Shown piece by piece: positions 7,637 to 15,604 of a stretch of 64,000 nt of DNA (positions are counted from its first letter, which is position 1; each line of letters begins with the position of its first letter). Where the stretch lies: assembly GCA_021775475.1 (NCBI GenBank), contig JAJFHS010000053.1, positions 108,271 through 172,270 of the forward strand, read 5' to 3'. Made by a program: the position numbers and the translations under genes. The notes beneath the pieces are model-generated. The model was not told the DNA's origin. It saw only the letters and a list, made by a program, of their open reading frames with translations, and made no database searches. This DNA comes from Hyphomicrobiales bacterium. GTDB taxonomy: Bacteria; Pseudomonadota; Alphaproteobacteria; Rhizobiales; JAJFHR01.

Positions 7637-9232
7637 TCATGGCGCAACGCCTGCTCTTGCCCGGGGGCCAAGATTGATCTTCAGGCGTTGTTCAGCCAGC
7701 GCAATGTATTCGCACAGAATAGGTCTGGTCTCGCGCGGATCGATAATCTCCTCCACCCCCAGAGCTTCGGCGGTGCGGAAGGGCGAGGCATGAGCGCGCA
7801 GTTCAGCCTCCAGCTCTTTTTCCCGCGCCTTGGGATCATCAGCGGCCGCAATCTCGCGACGAAAGGCTGCCGCCACGCCACCTTCAACCGGCAATGACCC
7901 CCATTCGCCGGTCGGCCAGGCTAGTTTCAGATCGATATCATTCTTGTTACAGGTCGCCATTCCAGCCATGCCGTAGCATTTGCGAATAACAAGCGTCAGC
8001 GTTGGCACTTTCAATTGCCCTGCCGTATAGACAACGCGCATGCCCTCGCGCAACGTACCTTCCTGCTCGGCCTTGAGACCGACCATGAAACCCGGCACAT
8101 CGACCAGAAATACCAGCGGGATGTGGAAGGTGTCGCACAACTCCATAAAGTGAATCTGCTTGCGCGCGGCATCAGCATCCATGGCACCGCCATAGATCAT
8201 CGGATTATTGCCAATAATCCCCACAGGCCGCCCGCCCAGCCGCGCCAGCATGGTGATGACGGCGCGGCCAAAGGTTGGTCTGATTTCAAATTCCGAATCG
8301 CGGTCAATCACCAGAGAAATCAGTTTTTTCATATTATACGGTTGCGTCCGCTTTTCCGGCACCAGCCCCAAAAGCGCCTCCTCACAGCGTTCAACCGGAT
8401 CCTCAACCGGCAACACCGGCGGCAGCTCCCACACATTTTGCGGCATGAAGCTCAGGAAACGCCTGATCTGTAATAAAGCCTCTTCCTCGCTCGCAGCCGA
8501 GTTGTGTATAGAGCCTGCCTTTTTGACCGCAACCTCCGGCCCGCCCAGATCTTCCTTAGTGATTGCCTGACCTAAAGAGCGTTTGACCACCGGTGGTCCG
8601 GCTGCGAAAATCTGACTTGTGCCCTCAACCATAACGGAAAAATGCGACAGGATAGCGCGGCCCGCCGGTCCGCCCGCTGCCGTCCCCAACACAGCAGAGA
8701 TTACCGGAACCTCGCCCAGCAACTCGACCGAGCGTTCAAAACCGTCAACGCCGGGAAAGACGACAAACCCGCGCCGTTTGGCTGATGTGACCGAGCCACC
8801 AGCGCCATCAATGAGATTTATCAGCGGCATCTTGTAGTGGTGCGCCAGATCTTCGATATAGCCGCCCTGCCCGCCCTTGCGGCGCATGGCACCAAAACTG
8901 ATGCCACCGCGCACGGTAAAATCTTCACCGCCAATGGCCACCGGGCGACCATCAATGCGCGCTGTCCCTGCTACATAGGTGGCAGGCGTTACTTTTTTTA
9001 ACTTGAGGTTGTCGTCATATTCGCCGGTTCCAGCCAGTGTTCCGATTTCACGAAAGCTGTCCGCATCACTTAAACCCGCGATACGCTCACGTACCGTCAG
9101 CCGACCGGCGTCATGCTGGCGTTTGACATTTTCCGCCCCCCCCATCTCGGCGGCAAAGGCGCGGCGTTGCGATAATTCAGAAATCTGCTCAGCCCAGAAG
9201 TCTTTGCCTGGTTCTAGCTTTCGATCAGGCAT
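7637..9232 (-). CDS. Acyl-CoA carboxylase carboxyltransferase subunit (second copy)
   Basis: 531 residues with two crotonase-like carboxyltransferase domains. The N-domain contains VKRQHDAGRLTVRERI and the oxyanion segment GGDFTVRGG-like (GGEDFTVRGGISFGA); the C-domain has GRPVGIIGNNP and LVFLVDVPGFMVG. This resembles PccB/MccB subunits that carry carboxyl from biotin to an acyl-CoA. The start overlaps the biotin carrier gene by 19 bp with GAAGAGGACC as ribosome-binding site. It is only distantly similar to the other carboxyltransferase of the same operon (9452-10990), so they are not a recent duplication. Which acyl-CoA is used cannot be read by eye. Confidence 0.92.
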   Translation of the reverse strand: MPDRKLEPGKDFWAEQISELSQRRAFAAEMGGAENVKRQHDAGRLTVRERIAGLSDADSFREIGTLAGTGEYDDNLKLKKVTPATYVAGTARIDGRPVAIGGEDFTVRGGISFGAMRRKGGQGGYIEDLAHHYKMPLINLIDGAGGSVTSAKRRGFVVFPGVDGFERSVELLGEVPVISAVLGTAAGGPAGRAILSHFSVMVEGTSQIFAAGPPVVKRSLGQAITKEDLGGPEVAVKKAGSIHNSAASEEEALLQIRRFLSFMPQNVWELPPVLPVEDPVERCEEALLGLVPEKRTQPYNMKKLISLVIDRDSEFEIRPTFGRAVITMLARLGGRPVGIIGNNPMIYGGAMDADAARKQIHFMELCDTFHIPLVFLVDVPGFMVGLKAEQEGTLREGMRVVYTAGQLKVPTLTLVIRKCYGMAGMATCNKNDIDLKLAWPTGEWGSLPVEGGVAAAFRREIAAADDPKAREKELEAELRAHASPFRTAEALGVEEIIDPRETRPILCEYIALAEQRLKINLGPRARAGVAP

Positions 9233-9435
9233 AGGATTTGGTCCTCTTCCACCGAGTCATCAGGCGCAACTTTGATTTCACTGAGGGTACCGGTGACGGG
9301 AGCCTCAACGGGTATCTCCATTTTCATCGATTCCAGGATCATGATAAGATCGCCTTCCTCGACCGCATCTCCTTTGGCTTTTTCAACCTTCCATACGGTG
9401 CCGATAACCTCTGAAGTGACATTGGTTGTTGCCAT
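9214..9435 (-). CDS. Biotin carrier protein, stand-alone biotinyl domain
   Basis: 73 residues from the ATG at 9435 (MATTNVTSE), preceded by GGGAG; the track start at 9525 lies inside the preceding gene and adds unrelated residues. The protein is a single biotinyl/lipoyl beta-barrel with the biotin attachment motif ESMKMEIP, the lysine being near residue 39, and the usual second half PVEAPVTGTL followed by VKxxDDSVEEDQ-type turn. It carries carboxybiotin between the biotin carboxylase and the carboxyltransferases. Such short free carriers are common in multi-subunit biotin enzymes. The gene lies between the two carboxyltransferase genes. Confidence 0.95.
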   Translation of the reverse strand: MATTNVTSEVIGTVWKVEKAKGDAVEEGDLIMILESMKMEIPVEAPVTGTLSEIKVAPDDSVEEDQILCLIES

Positions 9436-9451
9436 GAATTTATCTCCCTGT

Positions 9452-10990
9452 TCAAAATGTTGTCGGCCACGCGGCCATACGGTGCGCACCGACATCGCCG
9501 GACAGGCGCATCTGGTGAATTTCAAGTTGCTGGATCAAATATCGTCGCGTCTGTGAGGGATCTATGACTGCCTGCGCTGCATAAATTTCGGCCAGTCCAT
9601 AGGCGGAGCTGTCCTTTTCCATGCCTGCACGTATCTCTTGCTTATGCTCATCAGACGCCTGCTGGCCCCATGTGACAATTTCAGTGGCGAACCCAGCATC
9701 CATAAAACTGACCTCGGCAGTTGGCCACAAGGCAACATCATCCGAGTTGCGCCCGCCACCCATATTCAAGTATGCCTGGCCGTAGCTCTTGCGCATAATG
9801 ATTGAAAGTTTCGGCACTGTGCACATCTGCAATGCCTGCATGAAGTTCATGATTTTTCCCGGCGCTTTTTGCTTCTCGCCTTCGATGCCGATAACAAAGC
9901 CCGGCGTATCCACAAGCAGAACAAGCGGTATGTTGAAGCTGTCGCACATGACGGTAAAGCGCGTCGCCTTTTCGCACCCAGCCACATCCAGCGCCCCGGC
10001 CTTGCCCATGGGGTTGGAGGCAATAAAGCCGACGGTGCGCCCGTCCATGCGCGCAAGACCGGTCACCGCCGTGCGCCCGAATTTGGGCTTGAATTCAAAA
10101 AAACTGTCGAGATCAGCCAGACAGGCAATGATCTTGCGCACGTCATATGCGCGCTTGCGGCTTTCCGGCAGTATGTCCAAAATCCGGCTACTGCCCTCAT
10201 CGCTACCGGCAGGCACGGGCGCACGCGGCGGTGGCTCGTTGCAGTGCGACGGCATATAGCTCAAAAACCGCTTGATCTCGGCAATCGCTTCTTCATCACT
10301 CTCAACCACCCGGTCAATCAGGCCGGAAATCTCACTGTGCAGTTTCCAGCCGCCCAAATCTTCGGCTTCGACTTCCTGGCCAATGGCGAAAGAAGCCAGT
10401 CCGGGACTGGCCACCGCCATGATTGCGCCTTTGCGCATAACAACAAAATCAGACAGACAGGTGTACCACGCCGATGAGCCATAACATTGCCCGAGCACGG
10501 CTGAGGCCCACGGTGTCTGGCGGGTGCGCACATATTGCTGTGGGTCCTGGCCCAGATTGCTGCCCATGCCTTTAGCGCCCATATTGTCAGGCATGCGGGC
10601 ACCGGAAGATTCACCGAAGAACACCATCGGAAAACCGCGCTCCGTTGCCACCCGTTTAACATGGCCGATCTTTTTCATATTTGTGGCACTGGACGATGCG
10701 CCCTTGACGGTAAAATCATTGGAGGCAATGCCCACCATGCGCCCGCCGACCTTGGCAAAGCCGGCAACCTTGCCATCAGCCGGAGTTCTGTCGCGATCTT
10801 CCCGCATCATGGAAGAAACCGCCAGCAGCCCGGTCTCAACCCAACTATCGGGATCAATCAGAGCTTCGATCCTGCTGCGCGCATTAAGCAAGCCCTGAGC
10901 TTCGCGCCGGGCCAGCCGATCCGGCCCGCCCATGGCCCGGGCGTGGGCTTCGCGCGCTTTCAAGTCCTCGACCATATCATCGAAACTCAT
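9452..10990 (-). CDS. Acyl-CoA carboxylase carboxyltransferase subunit (first copy)
   Basis: 512 residues of the PccB/MccB family: LNARSRIEALIDPDSWVE near the N-terminus, NDFTVKGASSS at the first oxyanion site, FFGESSGARMP, and in the C-domain GRTVGFIASNPMG and LVLLVDTPGFVIG. The start overlaps the CoA transferase stop by 4 bp (ATGA). Together with 7637-9232 it gives the operon two complete carboxyltransferases for a single biotin carboxylase and carrier. Either two substrates are served by one biotinylation module, or both proteins join in one hetero-oligomer. Known acyl-CoA carboxylases of this type normally use one such subunit. Confidence 0.92.
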   Translation of the reverse strand: MSFDDMVEDLKAREAHARAMGGPDRLARREAQGLLNARSRIEALIDPDSWVETGLLAVSSMMREDRDRTPADGKVAGFAKVGGRMVGIASNDFTVKGASSSATNMKKIGHVKRVATERGFPMVFFGESSGARMPDNMGAKGMGSNLGQDPQQYVRTRQTPWASAVLGQCYGSSAWYTCLSDFVVMRKGAIMAVASPGLASFAIGQEVEAEDLGGWKLHSEISGLIDRVVESDEEAIAEIKRFLSYMPSHCNEPPPRAPVPAGSDEGSSRILDILPESRKRAYDVRKIIACLADLDSFFEFKPKFGRTAVTGLARMDGRTVGFIASNPMGKAGALDVAGCEKATRFTVMCDSFNIPLVLLVDTPGFVIGIEGEKQKAPGKIMNFMQALQMCTVPKLSIIMRKSYGQAYLNMGGGRNSDDVALWPTAEVSFMDAGFATEIVTWGQQASDEHKQEIRAGMEKDSSAYGLAEIYAAQAVIDPSQTRRYLIQQLEIHQMRLSGDVGAHRMAAWPTTF

Positions 10991-12240
10991 GATTTTTCTC
11001 CCCTTGCCGCAAGCTCAGGGGCCACAACGACACCGTCACGCACCAACGCCTCAATTTCAGCATCATCAAGGCTGAGTTCACTTTTCAAAACATCCGTTGT
11101 ATCTGCACCAATATCGCGCCCGGCCCAACGCACCGCACCCGGTGTTTTTGACAATTTAGGTACGATGCCGGCGACTGTTACCGGCCCCAGTACGCGGTCT
11201 TCCACTTCCACCAACATATCGCGTTCACGATAGTGGGGATCGTTGAAAATATCCTCAACCGTATAGATCGGCGCAGCTGGAACCCTTGCCTCCTCAAGCG
11301 CTGCTTCAAGCGTCTCCAGATCGAGCGAGCGCGTCCACTGCGCGATAATTGCATCACAGGCACCTTCATTTTCGGCCCGTTTCAGGGCAGTGACGAAACG
11401 CGGATCATGCGCCAGCTCAGCCTGCCCCATGGCAGCCGCCAGGCGGGCAAAAACCGGATCTGATGCAGCCGCCAGAACGATCTGACGATGATCGCGGCTC
11501 TCATAAAGCGAATTGGGCGTATTGCCGGGCAGTCGCGAGCCCGCCCGCCGGGCAATTTCTCCCAGTTGCTGGAACGCAGGAATATGCGGCTCCATAAAAC
11601 TGAAAGAACCTTCATACAGCGCTGAATCCACCACTTGTCCTTGCCCGGTGTGAGTGCGATCCAGCAGCGCCATCACCGCGCCAAAAGCACCATACAGACC
11701 AGCGATGTAATCAGCCAGCGACGTGGCAACGCGCGGTGGTGGCCGGTCCGGGTCTCCGGTAATTTCGCGCAGCCCACTGACCGCCTCACAGACAACACCA
11801 TAGCCGCCGCGGTCGCTGTAAGACCCATCCTGGCCAAACCCGCTGATGCGCACCATAACAAGACCCGGATTGACCTTGCTCAAGGTGTCATACCCAAGCC
11901 CCCAGCGCTCCATGGTACCGGGGCGAAAATTTTCAATGACAATATCCGCCGTTTCACACAAGCGGCGCACCAGGGCGCGGCCCTCGTCAGTGCGCAGATT
12001 AATAGAGACAGCACGCTTTCCCCGCAATATCGATGTGCCATAAAGTGAACGCCCTTTGCATTGGCGACCCATGGAGCGCACCGCATCGCCTTCGCCCTGC
12101 TCAACCTTGATGACATCGGCACCAAAGTCCGCCAGCAGGCGGGCGCAGAACGGCCCGGCAACAGTTGACCCCAGTTCGATCGCCCGCATGCCTGCCAGCG
12201 GGCCCGATGCCTGTTGCTCAACGTGTTTGGACCCCATCAT
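10987..12240 (-). CDS. Class III CoA transferase (CaiB/BaiF family)
   Basis: 417 residues. N-terminal motif GPLAGMRAIELGSTVAGPFCARLLADFGADVIKVE is the family signature, and the nucleophilic aspartate is in TSLADYIAG near residue 185. These enzymes move CoA from one acyl-CoA to a free acid, so the enzyme probably activates the substrate of the operon. It has GGGGG just before ATGATG at 12240, lies 5 bp after the FCD regulator and overlaps the carboxyltransferase by 4 bp. It is distinct from the two CoA transferases of the 53-56 kb island. Confidence 0.95.
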   Translation of the reverse strand: MMGSKHVEQQASGPLAGMRAIELGSTVAGPFCARLLADFGADVIKVEQGEGDAVRSMGRQCKGRSLYGTSILRGKRAVSINLRTDEGRALVRRLCETADIVIENFRPGTMERWGLGYDTLSKVNPGLVMVRISGFGQDGSYSDRGGYGVVCEAVSGLREITGDPDRPPPRVATSLADYIAGLYGAFGAVMALLDRTHTGQGQVVDSALYEGSFSFMEPHIPAFQQLGEIARRAGSRLPGNTPNSLYESRDHRQIVLAAASDPVFARLAAAMGQAELAHDPRFVTALKRAENEGACDAIIAQWTRSLDLETLEAALEEARVPAAPIYTVEDIFNDPHYRERDMLVEVEDRVLGPVTVAGIVPKLSKTPGAVRWAGRDIGADTTDVLKSELSLDDAEIEALVRDGVVVAPELAARGEKS

Positions 12241-12245
12241 TCCCC

Positions 12246-12935
12246 CTATAGCAGATATTTCTGATAATCATTGAACCAGTCACGGGCGCTGCGGATATTG
12301 TCCCGCTTCAACCGCTCCGCCTCCTCGGCATTTCCCGCGCGCATGGCGGCGAGAATTTCCCGGTGCTGACGCATCCCCTCCTGCATCCGCCCGGGCACCA
12401 GTATCAAACGCCGGATCAGCACTTGCGTGCGGTCATAAAGACTGTCGAGCAGGTTACGCAAAACTTCATTGTCAGCAGCGACAACACATTGGCGGCGAAA
12501 CTGGTAATTGGCTTGTGCATAGGCATCAAAATCATTGCGCGCCAGCGTGTCCTCCATGGAAGGGCCAAACAGGTCGATCAGATTATCCCAGGTTTCCGGT
12601 GGTGATTTTTCCACCGCCAGACGCACCATTTGTGCTTCCAGAGCTTCGCGGACCTCGAACAGCTCCTTGATCTTGTCGACCTCCAGCCGGGTGACAATCG
12701 CACCCCGGTTGGGAATGCGCTCGATCAGGCCGCGTTCTTCCAGAATGCCGAATGCCTCGCGAATTCGAGCGCGTGACACGCCGAACTCATCGGCAAGATC
12801 CTGCTCGCGCAACCGCGACCCGGGGGGCAACTCATGATTGACGATACGCTGGCGCAATTCACCCACCAGCCTTTCCGCTCCCAGGTCAGCACTGGCCAGT
12901 TCGATCACTTTTCCACCTGATTTCGACGCCACCAA
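12246..12935 (-). CDS. GntR-family transcriptional regulator, FadR subfamily (FCD domain)
   Basis: 229 residues: winged helix at about 20-85 (REQDLADEFGVSRARIREAFGILEERGLI) and an all-helical FCD effector domain after it (EVREALEAQMVRLAVEK near 97, then the histidine-bearing HREILAAMRAGNAEEAERL near 195). FCD regulators usually bind carboxylic acids, often through a metal. The track start is TTG at 12935; GTG at 12932 is the equally placed alternative behind AGGGGG. It is the first gene of the minus-strand operon, 5 bp before the CoA transferase, and should control it. A typical FadR-type operator is present 50 bp upstream. Confidence 0.93.
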   Translation of the reverse strand: MVASKSGGKVIELASADLGAERLVGELRQRIVNHELPPGSRLREQDLADEFGVSRARIREAFGILEERGLIERIPNRGAIVTRLEVDKIKELFEVREALEAQMVRLAVEKSPPETWDNLIDLFGPSMEDTLARNDFDAYAQANYQFRRQCVVAADNEVLRNLLDSLYDRTQVLIRRLILVPGRMQEGMRQHREILAAMRAGNAEEAERLKRDNIRSARDWFNDYQKYLL

Positions 12936-12979
12936 ACCCGTTCCCCCTGTTGATTTAAATACAAGGTGAATTATGTTAT

Positions 12980-13011
12980 CAATATTGTCAACAATTTTAA
13001 CGACAATATTG
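12980..13011. promoter_or_regulatory. Probable operator of the FCD regulator operon
   Basis: Perfect 10-bp inverted repeat CAATATTGTC (12980-12989) and GACAATATTG (13002-13011). The left arm overlaps TTGTCAACAA at 12985-12994, which fits the known GntR-FadR consensus of half-sites GT and AC around a short spacer. Position is about 50 bp before the FCD regulator gene, in an AT-rich gap with no other gene. Binding itself is inferred. Confidence 0.6.
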
Positions 13012-13102
13012 CAAGCGTCAGATTACTAACTTTCCGACACCACTGGGCTATCGTTCACATCCATATGAAATTAAATTGAAAGTAGTCAACACCAAAAATG
13101 GA

Positions 13103-13858
13103 TCAAAGAATTTGGCCTAGAAATTCCTTTGTGCGCGGGTCTTTGGCATCATCAAAAAATGTTGCCGGTGGGCCATGCTCGACAATCACACCACGGTCGG
13201 TGAAATAAATGTGATCGGCAATTTCTCGGGCAAAGCCCATTTCATGGGTTACCAGAATGCAGGTCATGCCGTCAGCTGCAAGTTCTTTGATGGTGACCAG
13301 AACTTCCTTTACGGTTTCAGGGTCAAGTGCTGCTGTAACCTCGTCGAACAGCATGACGTCCGGTCGCATGGCGAGTGAGCGGGCAATCGCGACACGTTGT
13401 TGCTGGCCACCTGAAAGTTCACCGGGATAGCTGTCTTCCTTGCCTTCGAGCCGAACTTTTTTAATCAGTTTCCGGGCTCGTGTTTCAACTTCTTGCTGAT
13501 TTTCCTTTAGCACCACAACCGGTGCCATCATAATATTTTCAAGCGCGGTTTTGTGCGGGAACAGATTATACTGCTGAAAGACCATGCCGACTTTCTGGCG
13601 CAATTCGAGCTTGTCCAGATTGGCATCATGAACCTGTTGACCTTCGACGGTAATAGACCCCGCCTGAATATCAATCAGTGCATTGATGCAGCGAATTAAG
13701 GTGGATTTACCAGAACCTGACGGTCCGATAATACAGATCACCTCCCCCTTCATAACGTCCAGTGAAATGCCTTTGAGAACCTCAAGGTCGCCAAATGACT
13801 TATGCACGTCTTTAATCGAGATCAAAGGTTGATCAGCGGTCCATGCCGGTAAATTCAT
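13103..13858 (-). CDS. Polar amino acid ABC transporter ATP-binding protein (GlnQ/HisP-like)
   Basis: 251 residues, standard length for this subfamily. Walker [10 protein letters not shown] near residue 44, Q-loop GMVFQQYNLFPHKTALENI near 90, signature [16 protein letters not shown] near 145 and Walker B VMLFDEVTAALDPE near 168. The Walker B segment has DEV where most relatives have DEP; this variant is seen in some GlnQ-like proteins and should not abolish ATPase activity. It is the last gene of the RpiR-controlled amino acid importer unit, 12 bp after the second permease. Confidence 0.95.
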   Translation of the reverse strand: MNLPAWTADQPLISIKDVHKSFGDLEVLKGISLDVMKGEVICIIGPSGSGKSTLIRCINALIDIQAGSITVEGQQVHDANLDKLELRQKVGMVFQQYNLFPHKTALENIMMAPVVVLKENQQEVETRARKLIKKVRLEGKEDSYPGELSGGQQQRVAIARSLAMRPDVMLFDEVTAALDPETVKEVLVTIKELAADGMTCILVTHEMGFAREIADHIYFTDRGVIVEHGPPATFFDDAKDPRTKEFLGQIL

Positions 13859-13870
13859 GGCATTTTCTTT

Positions 13871-14788
13871 CTATGTTTCAACAGCAAAGCGACGCTCCAA
13901 CACTCGGGTCATTGAAGCTATGGGGTAACTGTAGGCAAAGAACCACGCCATCAGCCATAAATACATCGGGATCAGAAATTCACTGCGCCCTTCTGCCGCC
14001 AGAGCGTTTTGCGTCAAGGTCATGCCATCATTGACACCAAGGATCGAGATCAGCGGCGTCGACATGGTCAAAATGCAATACCAGTTCATCCACGGCGGGA
14101 TCATTCGTTTGACGCATTGTGGCAGAATTATTCTCCACATTGTCTGGGTACGGGAAAAAGCCAGGCTTTCTGCCGACTCCCATTGACCCGTGGGAATGGA
14201 ACTAATGGCACCGCGTACAATTTCCGATACATTTGCCATAATCGGCAGTGACAGCGCAAAAGTTGCCTTTGTCCAGCCGGGTATGTCGATCTGCTGGCCG
14301 GCAATCTTGACAGAAAACGGCAGCAACAACATAAAATAAAACAACAGAACCAGCCAAGGTGAATTACGAAAAATCTGGGTTATGGACCAGGAAATACGCC
14401 GGATATACGAATTGGGCGATACTTGTCCGATACCAAGCCAGAGGCCGAGGAAAGTACCAAGTGCCATGGATATAAAACTAACAGCAATATTGAGGATAAA
14501 CCCGCCAAACTCTCCTTCCGGTCCCATGAACATCAACGGTGTCCATTTTACCAGAGTTTGAAAGATGGTCTGATTGGCATCGCCTTGAATTTGCGCAAAT
14601 GCGGTATCAATCATGAGCCAGGCAGAAAGTATTGCCAACAACGCCAAACCGATTTTTCGGTTGCCCGCCAAACTGACCATATTTTCAATCTGCCAACCGG
14701 GCCCATTTGTCAAAACGAACGGCTTTATTACCGGCAGATCGGAGGCCCCCTGGTGAAGGGAAAACTTGTTATTGCTATTTTCCCTCAT
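13871..14788 (-). CDS. Polar amino acid ABC transporter permease (second)
   Basis: 305 residues when started at the ATG at 14788 (MRENSNNK), which overlaps the stop of the preceding permease by 4 bp; the track start at 14824 would overlap by 40 bp. A soluble N-terminal part of about 45 residues precedes the first membrane helix (IGLALLAILSAWLMI), longer than in most HisM-type permeases. The permease core includes FGGFILNIAVSFISMALGTFLGLWLGI and the coupling loop QWESAESLAFSRTQTMWRIILPQ near residue 230. It forms the channel with the first permease. Confidence 0.92.
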   Translation of the reverse strand: MRENSNNKFSLHQGASDLPVIKPFVLTNGPGWQIENMVSLAGNRKIGLALLAILSAWLMIDTAFAQIQGDANQTIFQTLVKWTPLMFMGPEGEFGGFILNIAVSFISMALGTFLGLWLGIGQVSPNSYIRRISWSITQIFRNSPWLVLLFYFMLLLPFSVKIAGQQIDIPGWTKATFALSLPIMANVSEIVRGAISSIPTGQWESAESLAFSRTQTMWRIILPQCVKRMIPPWMNWYCILTMSTPLISILGVNDGMTLTQNALAAEGRSEFLIPMYLWLMAWFFAYSYPIASMTRVLERRFAVET

Positions 14789-15522
14789 TGGCCAAATCCC
14801 GGTACTTTTAATGATTTTTCCCACTTATGCATCAACCACACAAGAAAACCGACAAGCGAGATATAGATGACCCAGACCACGTTCATCATTTCAAGAACAT
14901 TGTATTCATCTGACCAGATCTGGTTGGCAACATATATGGTTTCCGGCACCGCAATGGCATAAGCCACCGTTGTGGTTTTCAAAAGATTGATCAGATTATT
15001 ATTGAGAGCGGGCAGACATACCCGGAATGCCAAAGGCAGAGTTACGTATCGGTAGACCTGAAGACGATTATAGCCAAGAGCTTCTGCCGCTTCGACGGTT
15101 GATTGCGGCACGGCTTCGACACCGGCGCGAAAAATCTCCACATTGAAAGCACCGGCAAAAAATGACAGGGAAACAACCGCCCAGCCGTAGCCGTCAAGCA
15201 CGCCCCCTTTAATTCCAAGCACAGACGACAAAGTGGCATCGACGGCGAAATAGAAAAAATACAATTGGATGAGAGGGGGCGTGTTGCGGAAAAACTGGAT
15301 GTACCCCTGCACAATATTGCGAAGCCAGATCATTTTTGACATTTGCAGCCAGGCCCCGGCAACACCAATCATCAGGCTTATAACGATAGCGACAATCGAC
15401 AAATGTATGGTCGTCCATATGCCTTTGAGAAATCTGGCACGATCCAGATCATCATAGAAAATCGTCAGGTTGATGCCCTGGGTGTCATACAACCATCTAA
15501 AGAACTCCCAGATTACATCCAA
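14785..15522 (-). CDS. Polar amino acid ABC transporter permease (first)
   Basis: 245 residues, a HisM/GlnP-type permease. Visible features are the helix WTTIHLSIVAIVISLMIGVAGAWL, the family phrase FFRNTPPLIQLYFFYFA and the EAA coupling loop EAAEALGYNRLQVYRYVTLP near residue 155. It lies 82 bp after the binding-protein gene; the gap holds a strong hairpin, which should lower permease expression relative to the binding protein. Confidence 0.93.
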   Translation of the reverse strand: MDVIWEFFRWLYDTQGINLTIFYDDLDRARFLKGIWTTIHLSIVAIVISLMIGVAGAWLQMSKMIWLRNIVQGYIQFFRNTPPLIQLYFFYFAVDATLSSVLGIKGGVLDGYGWAVVSLSFFAGAFNVEIFRAGVEAVPQSTVEAAEALGYNRLQVYRYVTLPLAFRVCLPALNNNLINLLKTTTVAYAIAVPETIYVANQIWSDEYNVLEMMNVVWVIYISLVGFLVWLMHKWEKSLKVPGFGQ

Positions 15523-15558
15523 CCCCGTTACTCCCCGGCAGCTAATTCAAAACAAAAC

Positions 15559-15590
15559 AGGTCCGCCACGTTTGCAATCGTGGCGGACCT
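15559..15590 (-). terminator. Intercistronic hairpin between binding-protein and permease genes
   Basis: Perfect 12-bp inverted repeat AGGTCCGCCACG / CGTGGCGGACCT with an 8-base loop, followed on the minus strand by GTTTTGTTTTG. It can act as a partial terminator or as an mRNA-stabilising structure for the upstream binding-protein message, an arrangement common in ABC operons that need excess binding protein. Confidence 0.75.
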
Positions 15591-15604
15591 CACATTATGT
15601 GTTC

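Noticed and set aside
10535-11233. Plus-strand ORF of 232 codons
   Set aside because: Antisense to the carboxyltransferase and CoA transferase genes.
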